Origin: Atopobiaceae bacterium UBA1367
GTDB lineage: Bacteria > Actinomycetota > Coriobacteriia > Coriobacteriales > Atopobiaceae
DNA: 64,000 bases
Direction: 5' to 3'
NCBI GenBank assembly: GCA_002305995.1
Contig: DBRN01000003.1
Coordinates: forward strand, 62,001-126,000
Shown here: one piece after another, positions 1 through 8,783 of the stretch
Position numbering within the stretch: position 1 is the first letter of the stretch
Layout: each line of letters opens with the position of its first letter
Notes under the pieces: model-generated
The model's database searches: none
Seen by the model: the letters and a program-made list of their open reading frames with translations, nothing else
Told to the model about the DNA's origin: nothing
Position numbers and translations under genes: made by a program

Positions 1-160
1 CCACAGCGACGGCGACACCGCCCTCACGTGCAAGAAACTACCTGTTCGGGTGGGGCGCGTTCGCATGTCCTGTGCTGGAATCGATACAGCGGAGGGCGTC
101 TCGGCACGCTGCGCCCCCACGCCTTCGCGTGCTACACGTCGTTCGGGTGGATGGTCATCG

Positions 161-922
161 GTGAATAGTCCCGCTCAGCACACAGGCCGGCTGCTTGAGG
201 TGTGCCTGCTTGACAAGGTCGGCTCGGCACAGGAGGACGTCGAGTCTGCCCTCTCGTCCCTCGAGTGTCCCTATGCGACGAGGCTCACATGCGTCTCGTC
301 GGTCGATGAGCTGCACCGCTGCCTCGACAGCCGGGTGTTCGCCGTGCTCATCATGCACATGGATGCCGTTCGGAACAGCATCGACGCCATCGACCTGCTC
401 CATCACTATGGTCGCTCGTCAACGTACGGGCACGTGATCTACCTGCGCCCATCCCCGGCCGATGCCGGGCTGGGACTCGAGGGCGACATGCGGGTGAGCC
501 TGGGGAACACCCTCCACCTGCTCCCCTTTCCCCTCTCTGTGGAGGCGCTCCGCGAGGTCCTTGATGCGATCGTCCAGCATATCGACCAGGTGGTGTCGAC
601 CCCGCTGCTCTTCCAGTTCCGCAACAGGGTGCGTCCCCTTCGCCCCGAGTCGATCGTGTATGTCGAGAGCAACAGGAGGGTGCTGTTCGTCCATTGCGAG
701 CGCGAGGTGATACGGGTCTACGGTAAGCTGTCGGAGCTGGGTCGCAAGCTCCCCTCGAGCTTCGTGCACTGCCACAAGAGCTACCTCCTCAACATGGACT
801 ATATCGACGAGCTGGGTTCCGACTACGCGCGCACGAGCACGGGCGAGACGGTGCCCGTGAGCCAGAAGAAGCGTCGGGAGACCAAGGGCGCCTACGACGC
901 ATACGTGAGACGAGCGCTCTGA
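161..922 (+). CDS. LytTR-domain DNA-binding regulator
   Basis: Putative response-regulator-like transcription factor. The last ~100 residues are a LytTR DNA-binding domain: RPESIVYVESNRR, then SSFVHCHKSYLLNMDYI, then VPVSQKKR. The N-terminal ~110 residues resemble a receiver domain, but I see no clear phospho-acceptor Asp at the end of the third strand (LIMHMDAVRN), so phosphorylation control is uncertain. No histidine kinase lies beside it in the window. The frame is open back to position 50, but residues before the GTG at 161 are low-complexity and not domain-like, so I prefer 161; the start is uncertain. It sits 37 bp before a DUF285 envelope protein gene that it may control (inference). 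Confidence 0.75.
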   Translation: MNSPAQHTGRLLEVCLLDKVGSAQEDVESALSSLECPYATRLTCVSSVDELHRCLDSRVFAVLIMHMDAVRNSIDAIDLLHHYGRSSTYGHVIYLRPSPADAGLGLEGDMRVSLGNTLHLLPFPLSVEALREVLDAIVQHIDQVVSTPLLFQFRNRVRPLRPESIVYVESNRRVLFVHCEREVIRVYGKLSELGRKLPSSFVHCHKSYLLNMDYIDELGSDYARTSTGETVPVSQKKRRETKGAYDAYVRRAL

Positions 923-959
923 CGCGCGTCCCGGCGCATACCTGAGGGGAGTGGGTGGC

Positions 960-2534
960 ATGCGGTGCAGACATTGTGGCGCAGAGATCTCGGATGGGTC
1001 GCTCTTCTGCCCCCAGTGTGGGGGCAGCTTCTCGTCGTCCACACCATCCGCGTCTGAGTCTGCCCCAACCTCTGCCGCAACCCCTGCCGCGCGGGTGGCC
1101 TCGTTCTCGCTCCCTCGTCCTCCCAGGGTGGTCCTTGTCGTTGCGCTGGCAGCACTCGTGATCCTTCTTGCTGCGTCTGCGGTCGCTGGAGGTCCGGCAC
1201 GGGGGCCTTGGCTCCTTCACGGCTATGATCCGCAGAGGGATGCCGGCTCCTTCGACGAGCGTACCGACGGCGGATGGACCTCCCCGTCAGACGGCCCCCT
1301 CACCGCCGTCCTCTATGCCGATGGCGACCTGGTCTTCCAATACGGTGCAGGGACCACCCCCGGCAGGGGAGTGGAGGCCGTCTGGTCCGCTCAGGCGGCC
1401 GATGGGTCCGACCTGTTCAGCTCGCAGGAGCTCGGTGGCATGCGCGTACCCAGCTGGGCTGCGAGCAATGGCGTCAGGTCCGTGAGCACGCGCTGCAGGG
1501 TCACTGCCCCTCCCGACCTGGTCGGCGCCTTCTATGGTTGCATCTTCCTCTCCGACGTGTCGGGCCTGGCGTCCTGGGACACCGCTTCGGTGACGAGCAT
1601 GCGCAACATGTTCTGCAGATGCCAGAACCTCACGGACCTCTCTGCGCTCGCCTCCTGGGACACCTCGCATGTGGAGGACATGAGTCGCCTGTTCTACGGC
1701 TGTCCTCTCCAAGACCTGTCCGCCCTCGCCTCCTGGGACACCTCGTCGGTGACGAGCATGAGGGGCATGTTTGAGCTGTGCGCCAAGCTCACGGACCTGT
1801 CGGCACTTTCCCCCTGGGACACCTCACGCGTGAAGGACATGGGCTTTCTGTTTGGGTTCTGCGACTCCCTCTCCGACGTGTCAGGTCTTGCCTCTTGGGA
1901 CCTCTCGTCGGCAACGGACATGGAAGGCATGTTTGAGCGCTGCGTCAGCCTGTCCGACGTGTCTGCGCTCGCCTCCTGGGACACCTCCTCGGTACAGGAG
2001 ATGAGCTACGCCTTCCATGACTGCTCATCTCTCTCCGACCCAGCGGCTCTGTCGTCGTGGGACATCTCATCGGTGACGAAGATGACGGGCATGTTTGAGG
2101 GCTGTCCCGGAACGCCACCTCCCTGGTACGTGCAGGATGACGTCTCAAGTGCTCCTGCGGAACCCGATGAGGACCCGCGTGCCGATGAGGACGCATCGTC
2201 CTCTGGCGCACTTGAGGGCGGCAGCGAACCCGCACCCGACTCGGGCGGCCGCGATGGCGCCGTGGATCCGTTTGCCCCATTCTGGGGGGTGTGGACCTTC
2301 GCGTCGAAGTCGGAGTCGGAGGCTGAGGAGGCTGCCGCCCAGGCGCGGGCGGAGGGCTTCGACGGTGCGGCGGTGTATCTGACGACGGATTGGAGCAACC
2401 TCAACCCTGAGCCGTGGTACTGTGTCTCGCTTGGCAGCGGCCAGACGGAGCAGTCGGTGGACATCGTGCTCAGCAAGGCTCACAACAGCGGCCATCCCGA
2501 TGCGTACAAAAAGTACTCGGGAGACCACGTCTGA
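960..2534 (+). CDS. Zinc-ribbon/TM/DUF285-repeat/SPOR-like envelope protein
   Basis: 524-residue multidomain protein. An N-terminal zinc ribbon (CRHCGAEIS...FCPQCG) is followed by a Ser/Pro linker, one transmembrane segment (about residues 60-80), then about seven ~27-residue DUF285 (BspA-type) repeats of the form LASWDTSSVTSMRGMF. After an acidic linker comes a C-terminal ~80-residue region (FWGVWTFASKSESEAEEAA, then YCVSLGSG) that looks like a SPOR peptidoglycan-binding fold. DUF285 repeats usually lie on the cell surface; here the ribbon would be cytoplasmic and the repeats extracytoplasmic. The ATG at 960 is preceded by GAGGGGA; a GTG at 951 is too close to that site. Probably binds cell wall or host ligands (inference). 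Confidence 0.8.
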   Translation: MRCRHCGAEISDGSLFCPQCGGSFSSSTPSASESAPTSAATPAARVASFSLPRPPRVVLVVALAALVILLAASAVAGGPARGPWLLHGYDPQRDAGSFDERTDGGWTSPSDGPLTAVLYADGDLVFQYGAGTTPGRGVEAVWSAQAADGSDLFSSQELGGMRVPSWAASNGVRSVSTRCRVTAPPDLVGAFYGCIFLSDVSGLASWDTASVTSMRNMFCRCQNLTDLSALASWDTSHVEDMSRLFYGCPLQDLSALASWDTSSVTSMRGMFELCAKLTDLSALSPWDTSRVKDMGFLFGFCDSLSDVSGLASWDLSSATDMEGMFERCVSLSDVSALASWDTSSVQEMSYAFHDCSSLSDPAALSSWDISSVTKMTGMFEGCPGTPPPWYVQDDVSSAPAEPDEDPRADEDASSSGALEGGSEPAPDSGGRDGAVDPFAPFWGVWTFASKSESEAEEAAAQARAEGFDGAAVYLTTDWSNLNPEPWYCVSLGSGQTEQSVDIVLSKAHNSGHPDAYKKYSGDHV

Positions 2535-2660
2535 GGACGGCGAGGTGAGCGTCGAGCTCGGTCGTGCGGCGGTCGCCACCGACGGTATCGCCTGTCCGGC
2601 TCTGACGTGGTGGGGGAAGGGTAGCCTGTTCCGTTCGCAGATCTCCCATGGTCTTGCGCA

Positions 2661-3078
2661 CGGGCAGTTTGTCGGTCTTTTTGCATGCCCTCTGTCAGAA
2701 AGGCCGCCAACAAACAAGTTTGTCTGCATGTTTTGGGCATCGACGAGGCAGGGCGCGGCGGAGCCGCACGTGAAAGTACAGACAATCTGCATTTCGCCCT
2801 TTTCTACCAGCATTTTTGCGCCGACAACCAAATTTGTTTGTAGCGAGGGAGCCTGGATGCAGCAAGGCGCCCGAGCCGCCGGGGCCCAAGTGCCGACAAC
2901 CAAATCTGTAGGTGCCCAGATCGCCATACTTGGCGTGCGCAGGCAGTTTGTCGGTGTTTCTTGAGGCTACGGGCGGTTGGCAGGGCCTGTTGGTGTCCAA
3001 AACATGCAGACAAATCGAGTTGTAGGTTGCCCTGCGAAGAGCACCTTCGAAAAAGTACAGACAAACTGCAGCGACCCC
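2661..3078. repeat. Eight dispersed GACAAA-core repeats in the gap before dnaE
   Basis: The 723-bp gap between the DUF285 gene and dnaE holds no convincing gene. It carries about eight copies of a degenerate ~20-35-bp element with core TTTGTC or GACAAA, at 2667, 2718, 2779, 2821, 2893, 2946, 3007 and 3058, in both orientations. The best pairs are AAAGTACAGACAA(A/T)CTGCA at about 2774 and 3053, CCGACAACCAAAT at 2821 and 2893, GGCAGTTTGTCGGT at about 2664 and 2943, and TTTGTCTGCATGTTTTGG at 2719, whose near reverse complement lies near 3000. Start-to-start distances are 51, 61, 42, 72, 53, 61 and 51 bp. Function unknown. Confidence 0.75.
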
Positions 3079-3218
3079 ACCTGCTGCGTCCCAACGACCT
3101 CCTGCCTGTGCCACCTTAGCGTCCCCACCTGCCCGTACCCGCTGCCATCTCCTCCCGCACCTCCTCACCGCAGCATCCCACCTACCGCCTGTCTGGCGGC
3201 ACCGCCCCGCCCCTCCGC

Positions 3219-3224
3219 TACAAT
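3219..3224 (+). promoter_or_regulatory. Candidate -10 box (TACAAT) of dnaE
   Basis: CTACAAT lies 33 bp before the dnaE ATG. The same CTACAAT hexamer context recurs upstream of rarA, alaS and the LTA-synthase-like gene in this window. No good -35 box is visible. Confidence 0.5.
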
Positions 3225-3257
3225 GAGTCCTTGAAACCTCGACGCGGAAGGCCCGAC

Positions 3258-6200
3258 ATGGCATTCGTCCATTTGCACAACCACTCCGACTTCTCGATCC
3301 TCGACGGCGCGACTCCCATCCCCGACATGGTCAGACGGGCCGTTGACCTGCAGATGCCCGCCCTTGCCCTCACGGATCACGGCTACATGTTCGGCATGCC
3401 CACCTTTGACCTCGAGTGCCGCAAGCACAACAGCGCCGCTGCCGACTTCAGGCAGTGGTCCTACGACCGCGAGTGCCTCGAGGGGGGACGGGAGCCCGAG
3501 GAGCCGGAGCCGGATGCCCCAGATGCCGGCCCGCACGGGTGCGCCCATGCCCAATGGGAGCGCGACCTCGCCGCATGGCAGGCTGCGGGAGGCGAGGTCG
3601 ACAGGGAGGCCGCGCTCGCCGCCTGCCGGCCCGAGCCCGTCATCAAGCCCATCTTTGGCTGCGAGGCGTACTTCATCACCGACGACACCATCGAGAAGGG
3701 CACCAGGCAGCATCGCTACCACCTCATTCTGCTGGCAAAGAACGAGACCGGCTACGTCAATCTCATGAAGCTGATGTCCAAGGCCGCCAACGAGATGTTC
3801 TACTACAAGCCGCGCACCACGCTCGCCATGCTGCGGGAGTACCACGAGGGCATCATCTGCCAGAGCGCCTGCGTGCAGGGCATCATCCCGCAGCACATCC
3901 TCGACGGCAACCTCGCCGAGGCAGAGCGCTGGGCACGCACCTACCAGGACATCTTCGGCGAGGACTTCTACATCGAGATCCAGGACCATGGGCTGGAGTT
4001 TCGCGGCGGCCTCACCGACCGCACGCTCGACGAGCAGCTGGTCGACCTCGCGCGCAGGCTGGACATCAAGGTCGTGGCGACCAACGACTTCCACTACCTC
4101 ATGCGCGAGGACGCCCCCACGCAGGACATCATCAGCTGCATCGGCACGGCCGACCAGCTCAGCAACACCAACCGCAAGCACATGAGCGGCTCCGAGTTCT
4201 ACCTCAAGACCGAGGAGGAGATGCGCTCGCTGTTCTCGTGGGTCCCGGAGGCCTGCGACACCACCGTCGAGATCGCCGCGAAGTGCGCCTACGAGCTCGA
4301 CTGGACGCACATGTACCTGCCCAAGTTTCCGGGCCTTGCGGAGGGGGAGACCTCCGAGGAGCGCTTCCGCATGGAATGCGAGCGCGGCCTCGCCCGCCGC
4401 TACGGCGATGACTGGCGCGAGCTCACCGTGGGCGGCGTCAACGTGCTCGAGCGCTTCGAGTACGAGTACGACGTCATCTGCGCCAAGGGCTTCGCCGACT
4501 ACTTCCTCATCGTGCAGGAGTACGTGCGCTGGGCCAAGGAGAACGGCATCGGCGTCGGCCCGGGCCGCGGCTCGGCGGCGGGTGCCATCGTGGCATACGC
4601 CATGGACATCACGACCTTCGACCCGCTCGAGAACGGCCTGATGTTCGAGCGCTTCCTCTCGGTGGAGCGCTCCGAGATGCCCGACATCGACATGGACTTC
4701 GACGACGAGCGAAGGCTGGAGGTCATCCAGCACGTGCGCGAGCTGTACGGGGCGGACCGCGTGAGCCACGTGATCACCTACTCCACCATCAAGGCCAAGC
4801 AGGCCATCAACGACGCCAGCCGCGTGCTGGGCTTTCCCGTGTACGTGGGCCAGCGCCTCTCCAAGATGATCTCCAACGACCCCAAGGCCAAGCTTGCCTT
4901 CGTGCTCCAGAAGACCCAGGGCAAGGAGGACCTGTACAGTCCTGACTTCGCCGAGGCCTATGCCAAGGACGCCGACGCGCGTCGCATCATCGACGCGGCG
5001 CTCGCCATCGAGGGCAAGACGCGCGGCGAGGGCGTGCACGCCTGTGCCGTCCTCATCACGCCCACGCCGGTCAACGACCACGTGCCCACCAAGCTCGACA
5101 CCAAGGGCGGCGTCGAGATCACCCAGTACGAGGGCCACTCGGTCGCCGACATGGGCCTGCTCAAGATGGACTTCCTGGGCCTGCGCACGCTCACGGTCAT
5201 CTCCAAGGCGCTGTGCAACATCCGCGCAAACTACCCCAACGCGTCCGACATCGAGGCCGTGCCCGAGGCCGTGCGCAACACCATCAAGCCGGGGGCCACC
5301 TGCGTCGACATCGACGTGGACAAGATCCCCTTCGACGATCCGGCCATCTTTGCGCTGATGGGACGAGGCCACACGGCCGGCGTGTTCCAGATCGAGTCGG
5401 CGGGCATGACGGCCACCATCAAGAACATGCAGCCGCGCGAGTACAAGCAGGTCGTGGCGCTCATCGCCCTCTATCGCCCCGGCCCGCTCGGGGCGGGCAT
5501 GGTGAGCGACTACATCGACCGCATGAACGGCCGCAAGCAGGTGGCCTTCTACGACGACCGCCTGTCCGACATCCTGGAGGAGACCTACGGCACCATGGTC
5601 TACCAGGAGCAGGTCATGCAGATCTCCATGAAGATGTGCGGATTCTCGGCCGGCGAGTCGGACTCCCGCATCCGCAAGCCGGTGGCGAAGAAGAAGATCA
5701 GGATGCTCACCGACGAGATCTTCCACTGGGAGGACGGCAAGGACGAGACCATCTACGCCCACTGGATGAACGGCGCCGAGGCCAACCGATACTCCCACCA
5801 GATCGCCCAGAAGATCTGGGACGACGTGCTCGAGTTCGCCTCGTACGCGTTCAACAAGAGCCACTCGGCGGGCTATGCCATCCTGGTCATGCAGACCGCC
5901 TGGCTCAAGGCGTACTTCCCCAAGGAGTACATGGCGTCGGTCCTCACCAGCTACATGGGCAAGACCGAGAAGATCGTGCACTACGTGGCCGCCTGCCGGC
6001 ACGAGGGCGTGGACATTCTGCCGCCCGACATCAACGAGAGCGGCAAGGACTTCACGGCAACCGCCGAGGGCGTCCGCTTTGGCTTTGCCGGCATCCGGGG
6101 CGTGGGCGAGGGCGTGGGCGAGGCCATCATGGCCGAGCGCGAGCAGGGCGGCCCCTTCACGACGCTCCACGACTTCGTGGAGCGCATCGACTCCGGCCAG

Positions 6201-7160
6201 GCCAACCGGCGCGTGGTCGAGGCGCTCATCAAGAGCGGCGCCTTCGACTCCACGGGATACACCCGCATGCAGATGATGCGCTTCGTGGACAAGAACAACC
6301 CCGAGAACGTCATCGACGCGGCGGCCCGGCGGCAGCGGGACCGCGCGGCAGGCCAGAGCTCGCTGTTCGACCTGTTCGCCGACGTGGCGGGCTCCGGCTT
6401 TGAGAGCGACGTCCCGGCGCCCGACGGGATCGAGTGGGATCGCGGCGTCAAGCTGGCCCAGGAGCACGACGTGCTGGGCATCTACGTCTCCGACCACCCG
6501 CTGCGCCCCTACGAGTACGCGCTGTCCAAGGCGCGCGACTACCTGATCTCCGACATCGAGGTGAGCGAGGAGTACGTCAACCCCGCGACGGGGACGTCCT
6601 CCACGCGCTATCGCGTTGCGGAGGGCAGGGCCTTCCGCCTTGCCGGCATGGTGACGACGGTTGCCAAGAAGACCACCAAGAACGGCGACAACATGGCGAT
6701 CGTCACGCTCGAGGACCAGGAGGGCGAGATCACGCTGGTCGTCTTTCCCAAGCTGTACCGGCAGTGCGCGGCGACTTTGGCAGGCGAGCTCGACCAGGAG
6801 ACCGGCGAGAGCGTGGGCAACGTCTTCGTGCAGGTGACGGGCAAGCTCGAGCGCTCCGATCGGGGTAACCAGATCATCTGCCAGGACATCCGGCCGCTGG
6901 AGCTCTCCGATCGCACCAACCGGCCCAAGGTCTTCGAGGTGTTCCTGACGCCCCGGATGCTCTCCTACGACCTCCTGCAGAGCCTCAGCTCGATCCTCGC
7001 GCGTTATGGCGGGATGGACCGCGTCGAGCTGCTGGTGCAGGAGGCGTCCGGCGCTACGATGCGCATGGAGCTGCCCACGCGCGTCGATGCCCGCAGTGCC
7101 CTGCTGGAGGCCGAGGTGGCCGAGCTCCTCGGACAGGGAGGGCGCGTGGCGGTCGCGTAG
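3258..7160 (+). CDS. dnaE: DNA polymerase III alpha subunit
   Basis: Replicative DNA polymerase catalytic subunit, 1300 residues, close to the usual DnaE length. It starts with the PHP domain (FVHLHNHSDFSILDGAT), continues with the palm containing the catalytic acidic motif PDIDMDFDDERR, the fingers, a tandem helix-hairpin-helix region and a C-terminal OB domain (about residues 1030-1110, GMVTTVAKKTTKNGDNMAI). The PHP domain carries an extra ~75-residue acidic/Ala-rich segment (about residues 57-131) between FDLECRKHN and IKPIFGCEAYF, where other DnaE proteins run straight through. The ATG at 3258 begins the conserved MAFVHLH; an in-frame upstream start at 3231 is less likely. Confidence 0.97.
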   Translation: MAFVHLHNHSDFSILDGATPIPDMVRRAVDLQMPALALTDHGYMFGMPTFDLECRKHNSAAADFRQWSYDRECLEGGREPEEPEPDAPDAGPHGCAHAQWERDLAAWQAAGGEVDREAALAACRPEPVIKPIFGCEAYFITDDTIEKGTRQHRYHLILLAKNETGYVNLMKLMSKAANEMFYYKPRTTLAMLREYHEGIICQSACVQGIIPQHILDGNLAEAERWARTYQDIFGEDFYIEIQDHGLEFRGGLTDRTLDEQLVDLARRLDIKVVATNDFHYLMREDAPTQDIISCIGTADQLSNTNRKHMSGSEFYLKTEEEMRSLFSWVPEACDTTVEIAAKCAYELDWTHMYLPKFPGLAEGETSEERFRMECERGLARRYGDDWRELTVGGVNVLERFEYEYDVICAKGFADYFLIVQEYVRWAKENGIGVGPGRGSAAGAIVAYAMDITTFDPLENGLMFERFLSVERSEMPDIDMDFDDERRLEVIQHVRELYGADRVSHVITYSTIKAKQAINDASRVLGFPVYVGQRLSKMISNDPKAKLAFVLQKTQGKEDLYSPDFAEAYAKDADARRIIDAALAIEGKTRGEGVHACAVLITPTPVNDHVPTKLDTKGGVEITQYEGHSVADMGLLKMDFLGLRTLTVISKALCNIRANYPNASDIEAVPEAVRNTIKPGATCVDIDVDKIPFDDPAIFALMGRGHTAGVFQIESAGMTATIKNMQPREYKQVVALIALYRPGPLGAGMVSDYIDRMNGRKQVAFYDDRLSDILEETYGTMVYQEQVMQISMKMCGFSAGESDSRIRKPVAKKKIRMLTDEIFHWEDGKDETIYAHWMNGAEANRYSHQIAQKIWDDVLEFASYAFNKSHSAGYAILVMQTAWLKAYFPKEYMASVLTSYMGKTEKIVHYVAACRHEGVDILPPDINESGKDFTATAEGVRFGFAGIRGVGEGVGEAIMAEREQGGPFTTLHDFVERIDSGQANRRVVEALIKSGAFDSTGYTRMQMMRFVDKNNPENVIDAAARRQRDRAAGQSSLFDLFADVAGSGFESDVPAPDGIEWDRGVKLAQEHDVLGIYVSDHPLRPYEYALSKARDYLISDIEVSEEYVNPATGTSSTRYRVAEGRAFRLAGMVTTVAKKTTKNGDNMAIVTLEDQEGEITLVVFPKLYRQCAATLAGELDQETGESVGNVFVQVTGKLERSDRGNQIICQDIRPLELSDRTNRPKVFEVFLTPRMLSYDLLQSLSSILARYGGMDRVELLVQEASGATMRMELPTRVDARSALLEAEVAELLGQGGRVAVA

Positions 7161-7255
7161 CGAGGGCCTGTCCGGCATGTGTGGCGGCGGTCGTCCGATG
7201 CCGCGGGATCGGGGTCGGGGTCCGGCGCCGCCCGGGAGCGGCCCCTCGGCGACGC

Positions 7256-8170
7256 CTAGAGGAGGCCTGCCCGTCCCAGCGCCGTCGCGAGGCGCGGGTT
7301 CGCGGGGGCGTGGTGGGCGACGAGTCCCCTCACGCCCTCCTGCAGGCGCCGCTCGTCGTCCTCGGCCAGGTAGGCCGCCAGCACGTCCAGGACCTGCGTG
7401 TAGGTGAGCCCGTCGGCGCCGAAGCGCGCGTTGTAGATGCGCTCCTCGTGGGCGCAGCCGTTGCGCAGCTCGCCGAGGGTCCCGAGGTCGCGCAGCATGC
7501 CGGCAGGCGAGAGGGTCGCGCCGTCGCGCGCGGGGCCGCAGGCCTCCCGCATGCGCTGGCACACCACTTGCTGCTCGGCACGCTTCATGAGGGCGAAGAA
7601 GTAGCGCAGGTTGCCGAAGGTGAGGTCGGAGAAGAGCACCCAGAGGGGGATCTCGTCGTAGCGCTCGCGGTACCAGGCCACCCGCTCGCTGTCGCGCGGC
7701 TCGTCATCGCGCTCGTCGGCGAAATGGCCCCGGGCGTGGTGCTCGAGGGTGTTGATCAGCCAGGTCAGGTCGCCGTCATGGGCCTGCCTGCCGTGCAGGT
7801 ACTCGCGCCGCTGCGCGTAGCACTCGCGCTTGAGGTAGGCGTTGGCCCTGCGGTGGTGCTCGCAGAACGTGTGCGAGAGGATCGAGCGCAGCGTGCACTC
7901 GACGCACATCACGGCCCGGAAGGTGATGGCCCGCAGCTCGCGGTCGAAGAGGAAGAGCTGGTAGATGTCATCGAAGGTGGTGCCGTCCGCGAAGCGGTCG
8001 TCCTCCGCGGCCCGCGTCGCCTGCTCGTCGAGAAACGCCTTGCCATAGCCGTTGACCACGGCGTAGTAGCCTTCGCGCAGCAGGATGGAGGGCGTGCGCT
8101 CGTCGGTCGCCACGCCACGCGTCCGCAGGAGGGCGGCCTGCTCGTCTATGCTTCGGTACTGCTTGTTCAT
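7256..8170 (-). CDS. Abi-family protein (Abi_2/AbiD-F type)
   Basis: 304-residue protein of the Abi_2 family, whose founding members AbiD/AbiF are lactococcal phage abortive-infection proteins. Recognisable blocks are the N-terminal LLREGYYAVVNGYGKAFLD, the middle FLFDRELRAITFRAVMCVE, and the C-terminal LRNGCAHEERIYN with the usual R-N-x-x-x-H signature of this superfamily. The ATG at 8170 is preferred over the upstream in-frame GTG at 8221 because the family begins close to KQYRSIDEQ. The gene stands alone on the minus strand, convergent with dnaE and divergent from the superoxide reductase gene. A role in phage defence is inferred from family membership only. Confidence 0.8.
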   Translation of the reverse strand: MNKQYRSIDEQAALLRTRGVATDERTPSILLREGYYAVVNGYGKAFLDEQATRAAEDDRFADGTTFDDIYQLFLFDRELRAITFRAVMCVECTLRSILSHTFCEHHRRANAYLKRECYAQRREYLHGRQAHDGDLTWLINTLEHHARGHFADERDDEPRDSERVAWYRERYDEIPLWVLFSDLTFGNLRYFFALMKRAEQQVVCQRMREACGPARDGATLSPAGMLRDLGTLGELRNGCAHEERIYNARFGADGLTYTQVLDVLAAYLAEDDERRLQEGVRGLVAHHAPANPRLATALGRAGLL

Positions 8171-8399
8171 GGCATCCTTCCGGTGCCCCCCATGGTAGCG
8201 CGCGGCGGCTGTCACGAGCACGGGAAGTCATGGGAGGGCCCGTGTGGGGCGGGCCTGCGGCCGTTGCGCGCCATGCCTGCCACACAGCCGCGTCCGGGTT
8301 TGCCGTCCCTGCCGCCTCCCACGAGCTTCCCGCTCGCATACAATAGGAAGCCAGCGGGCGCGGCGCGCCCGAGGAGAGGGTTCGTCGAAAGGAGCCGTC

Positions 8400-8780
8400 A
8401 TGGCCGATGTCAAGTTCTACAAGTGCACCAAGTGCGCCAACATGTTCGTGAAGGTGCTCGAGGGTCCCTGCACGCCCGTGTGCTGCGGTGAGCCTTGCGA
8501 GGAGCTCGTCGCCGGCTCCGTCGACGCCGCCACCGAGAAGCACGTCCCGGCCGTCACCCGCGAGGACGGCACGATCGTCGCCAGGGTCGGCGAGGTCGCC
8601 CATCCCATGCTCGACGCCCACTACATCCAGTTCATCGCCCTGGCCTCCGACGATCGCCTCGAGGTCAGGAGGCTGCAGCCTGGCGCGGAGCCCGTCGCCA
8701 CCTTCGCCGACGACGGCGCCGAGAACGTCACCGTGTACGAGTACTGCAACCTCCACGGGCTCTGGAAGGCAGAGCTCTAA
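8400..8780 (+). CDS. Desulfoferrodoxin-type superoxide reductase
   Basis: 126-residue non-haem iron enzyme that reduces superoxide to hydrogen peroxide without making oxygen, typical of anaerobes. Both iron sites are visible. An N-terminal desulforedoxin site carries C-x-x-C (CTKC) and a later CC pair. The C-terminal catalytic site has His in EKHVP, AHPM and HYIQF plus the Cys and His of YCNLHGLW. AAGGAG lies just before the ATG. The NadE-like gene begins 3 bp after its stop, so the two are probably co-transcribed. Confidence 0.93.
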   Translation: MADVKFYKCTKCANMFVKVLEGPCTPVCCGEPCEELVAGSVDAATEKHVPAVTREDGTIVARVGEVAHPMLDAHYIQFIALASDDRLEVRRLQPGAEPVATFADDGAENVTVYEYCNLHGLWKAEL

Positions 8781-8783
8781 GCC

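Noticed and set aside
3165..7562. Uninterrupted 1465-codon frame on the minus strand across dnaE
   Set aside because: High-GC mirror of the dnaE reading frame; low-complexity Leu/Ala/Gly/Arg/His composition and no domains.
7181..8491. 436-codon plus-strand frame opposite the Abi gene
   Set aside because: Antisense shadow with Val/Gly/Arg-rich composition; the Abi-family frame on the minus strand has clear family motifs.
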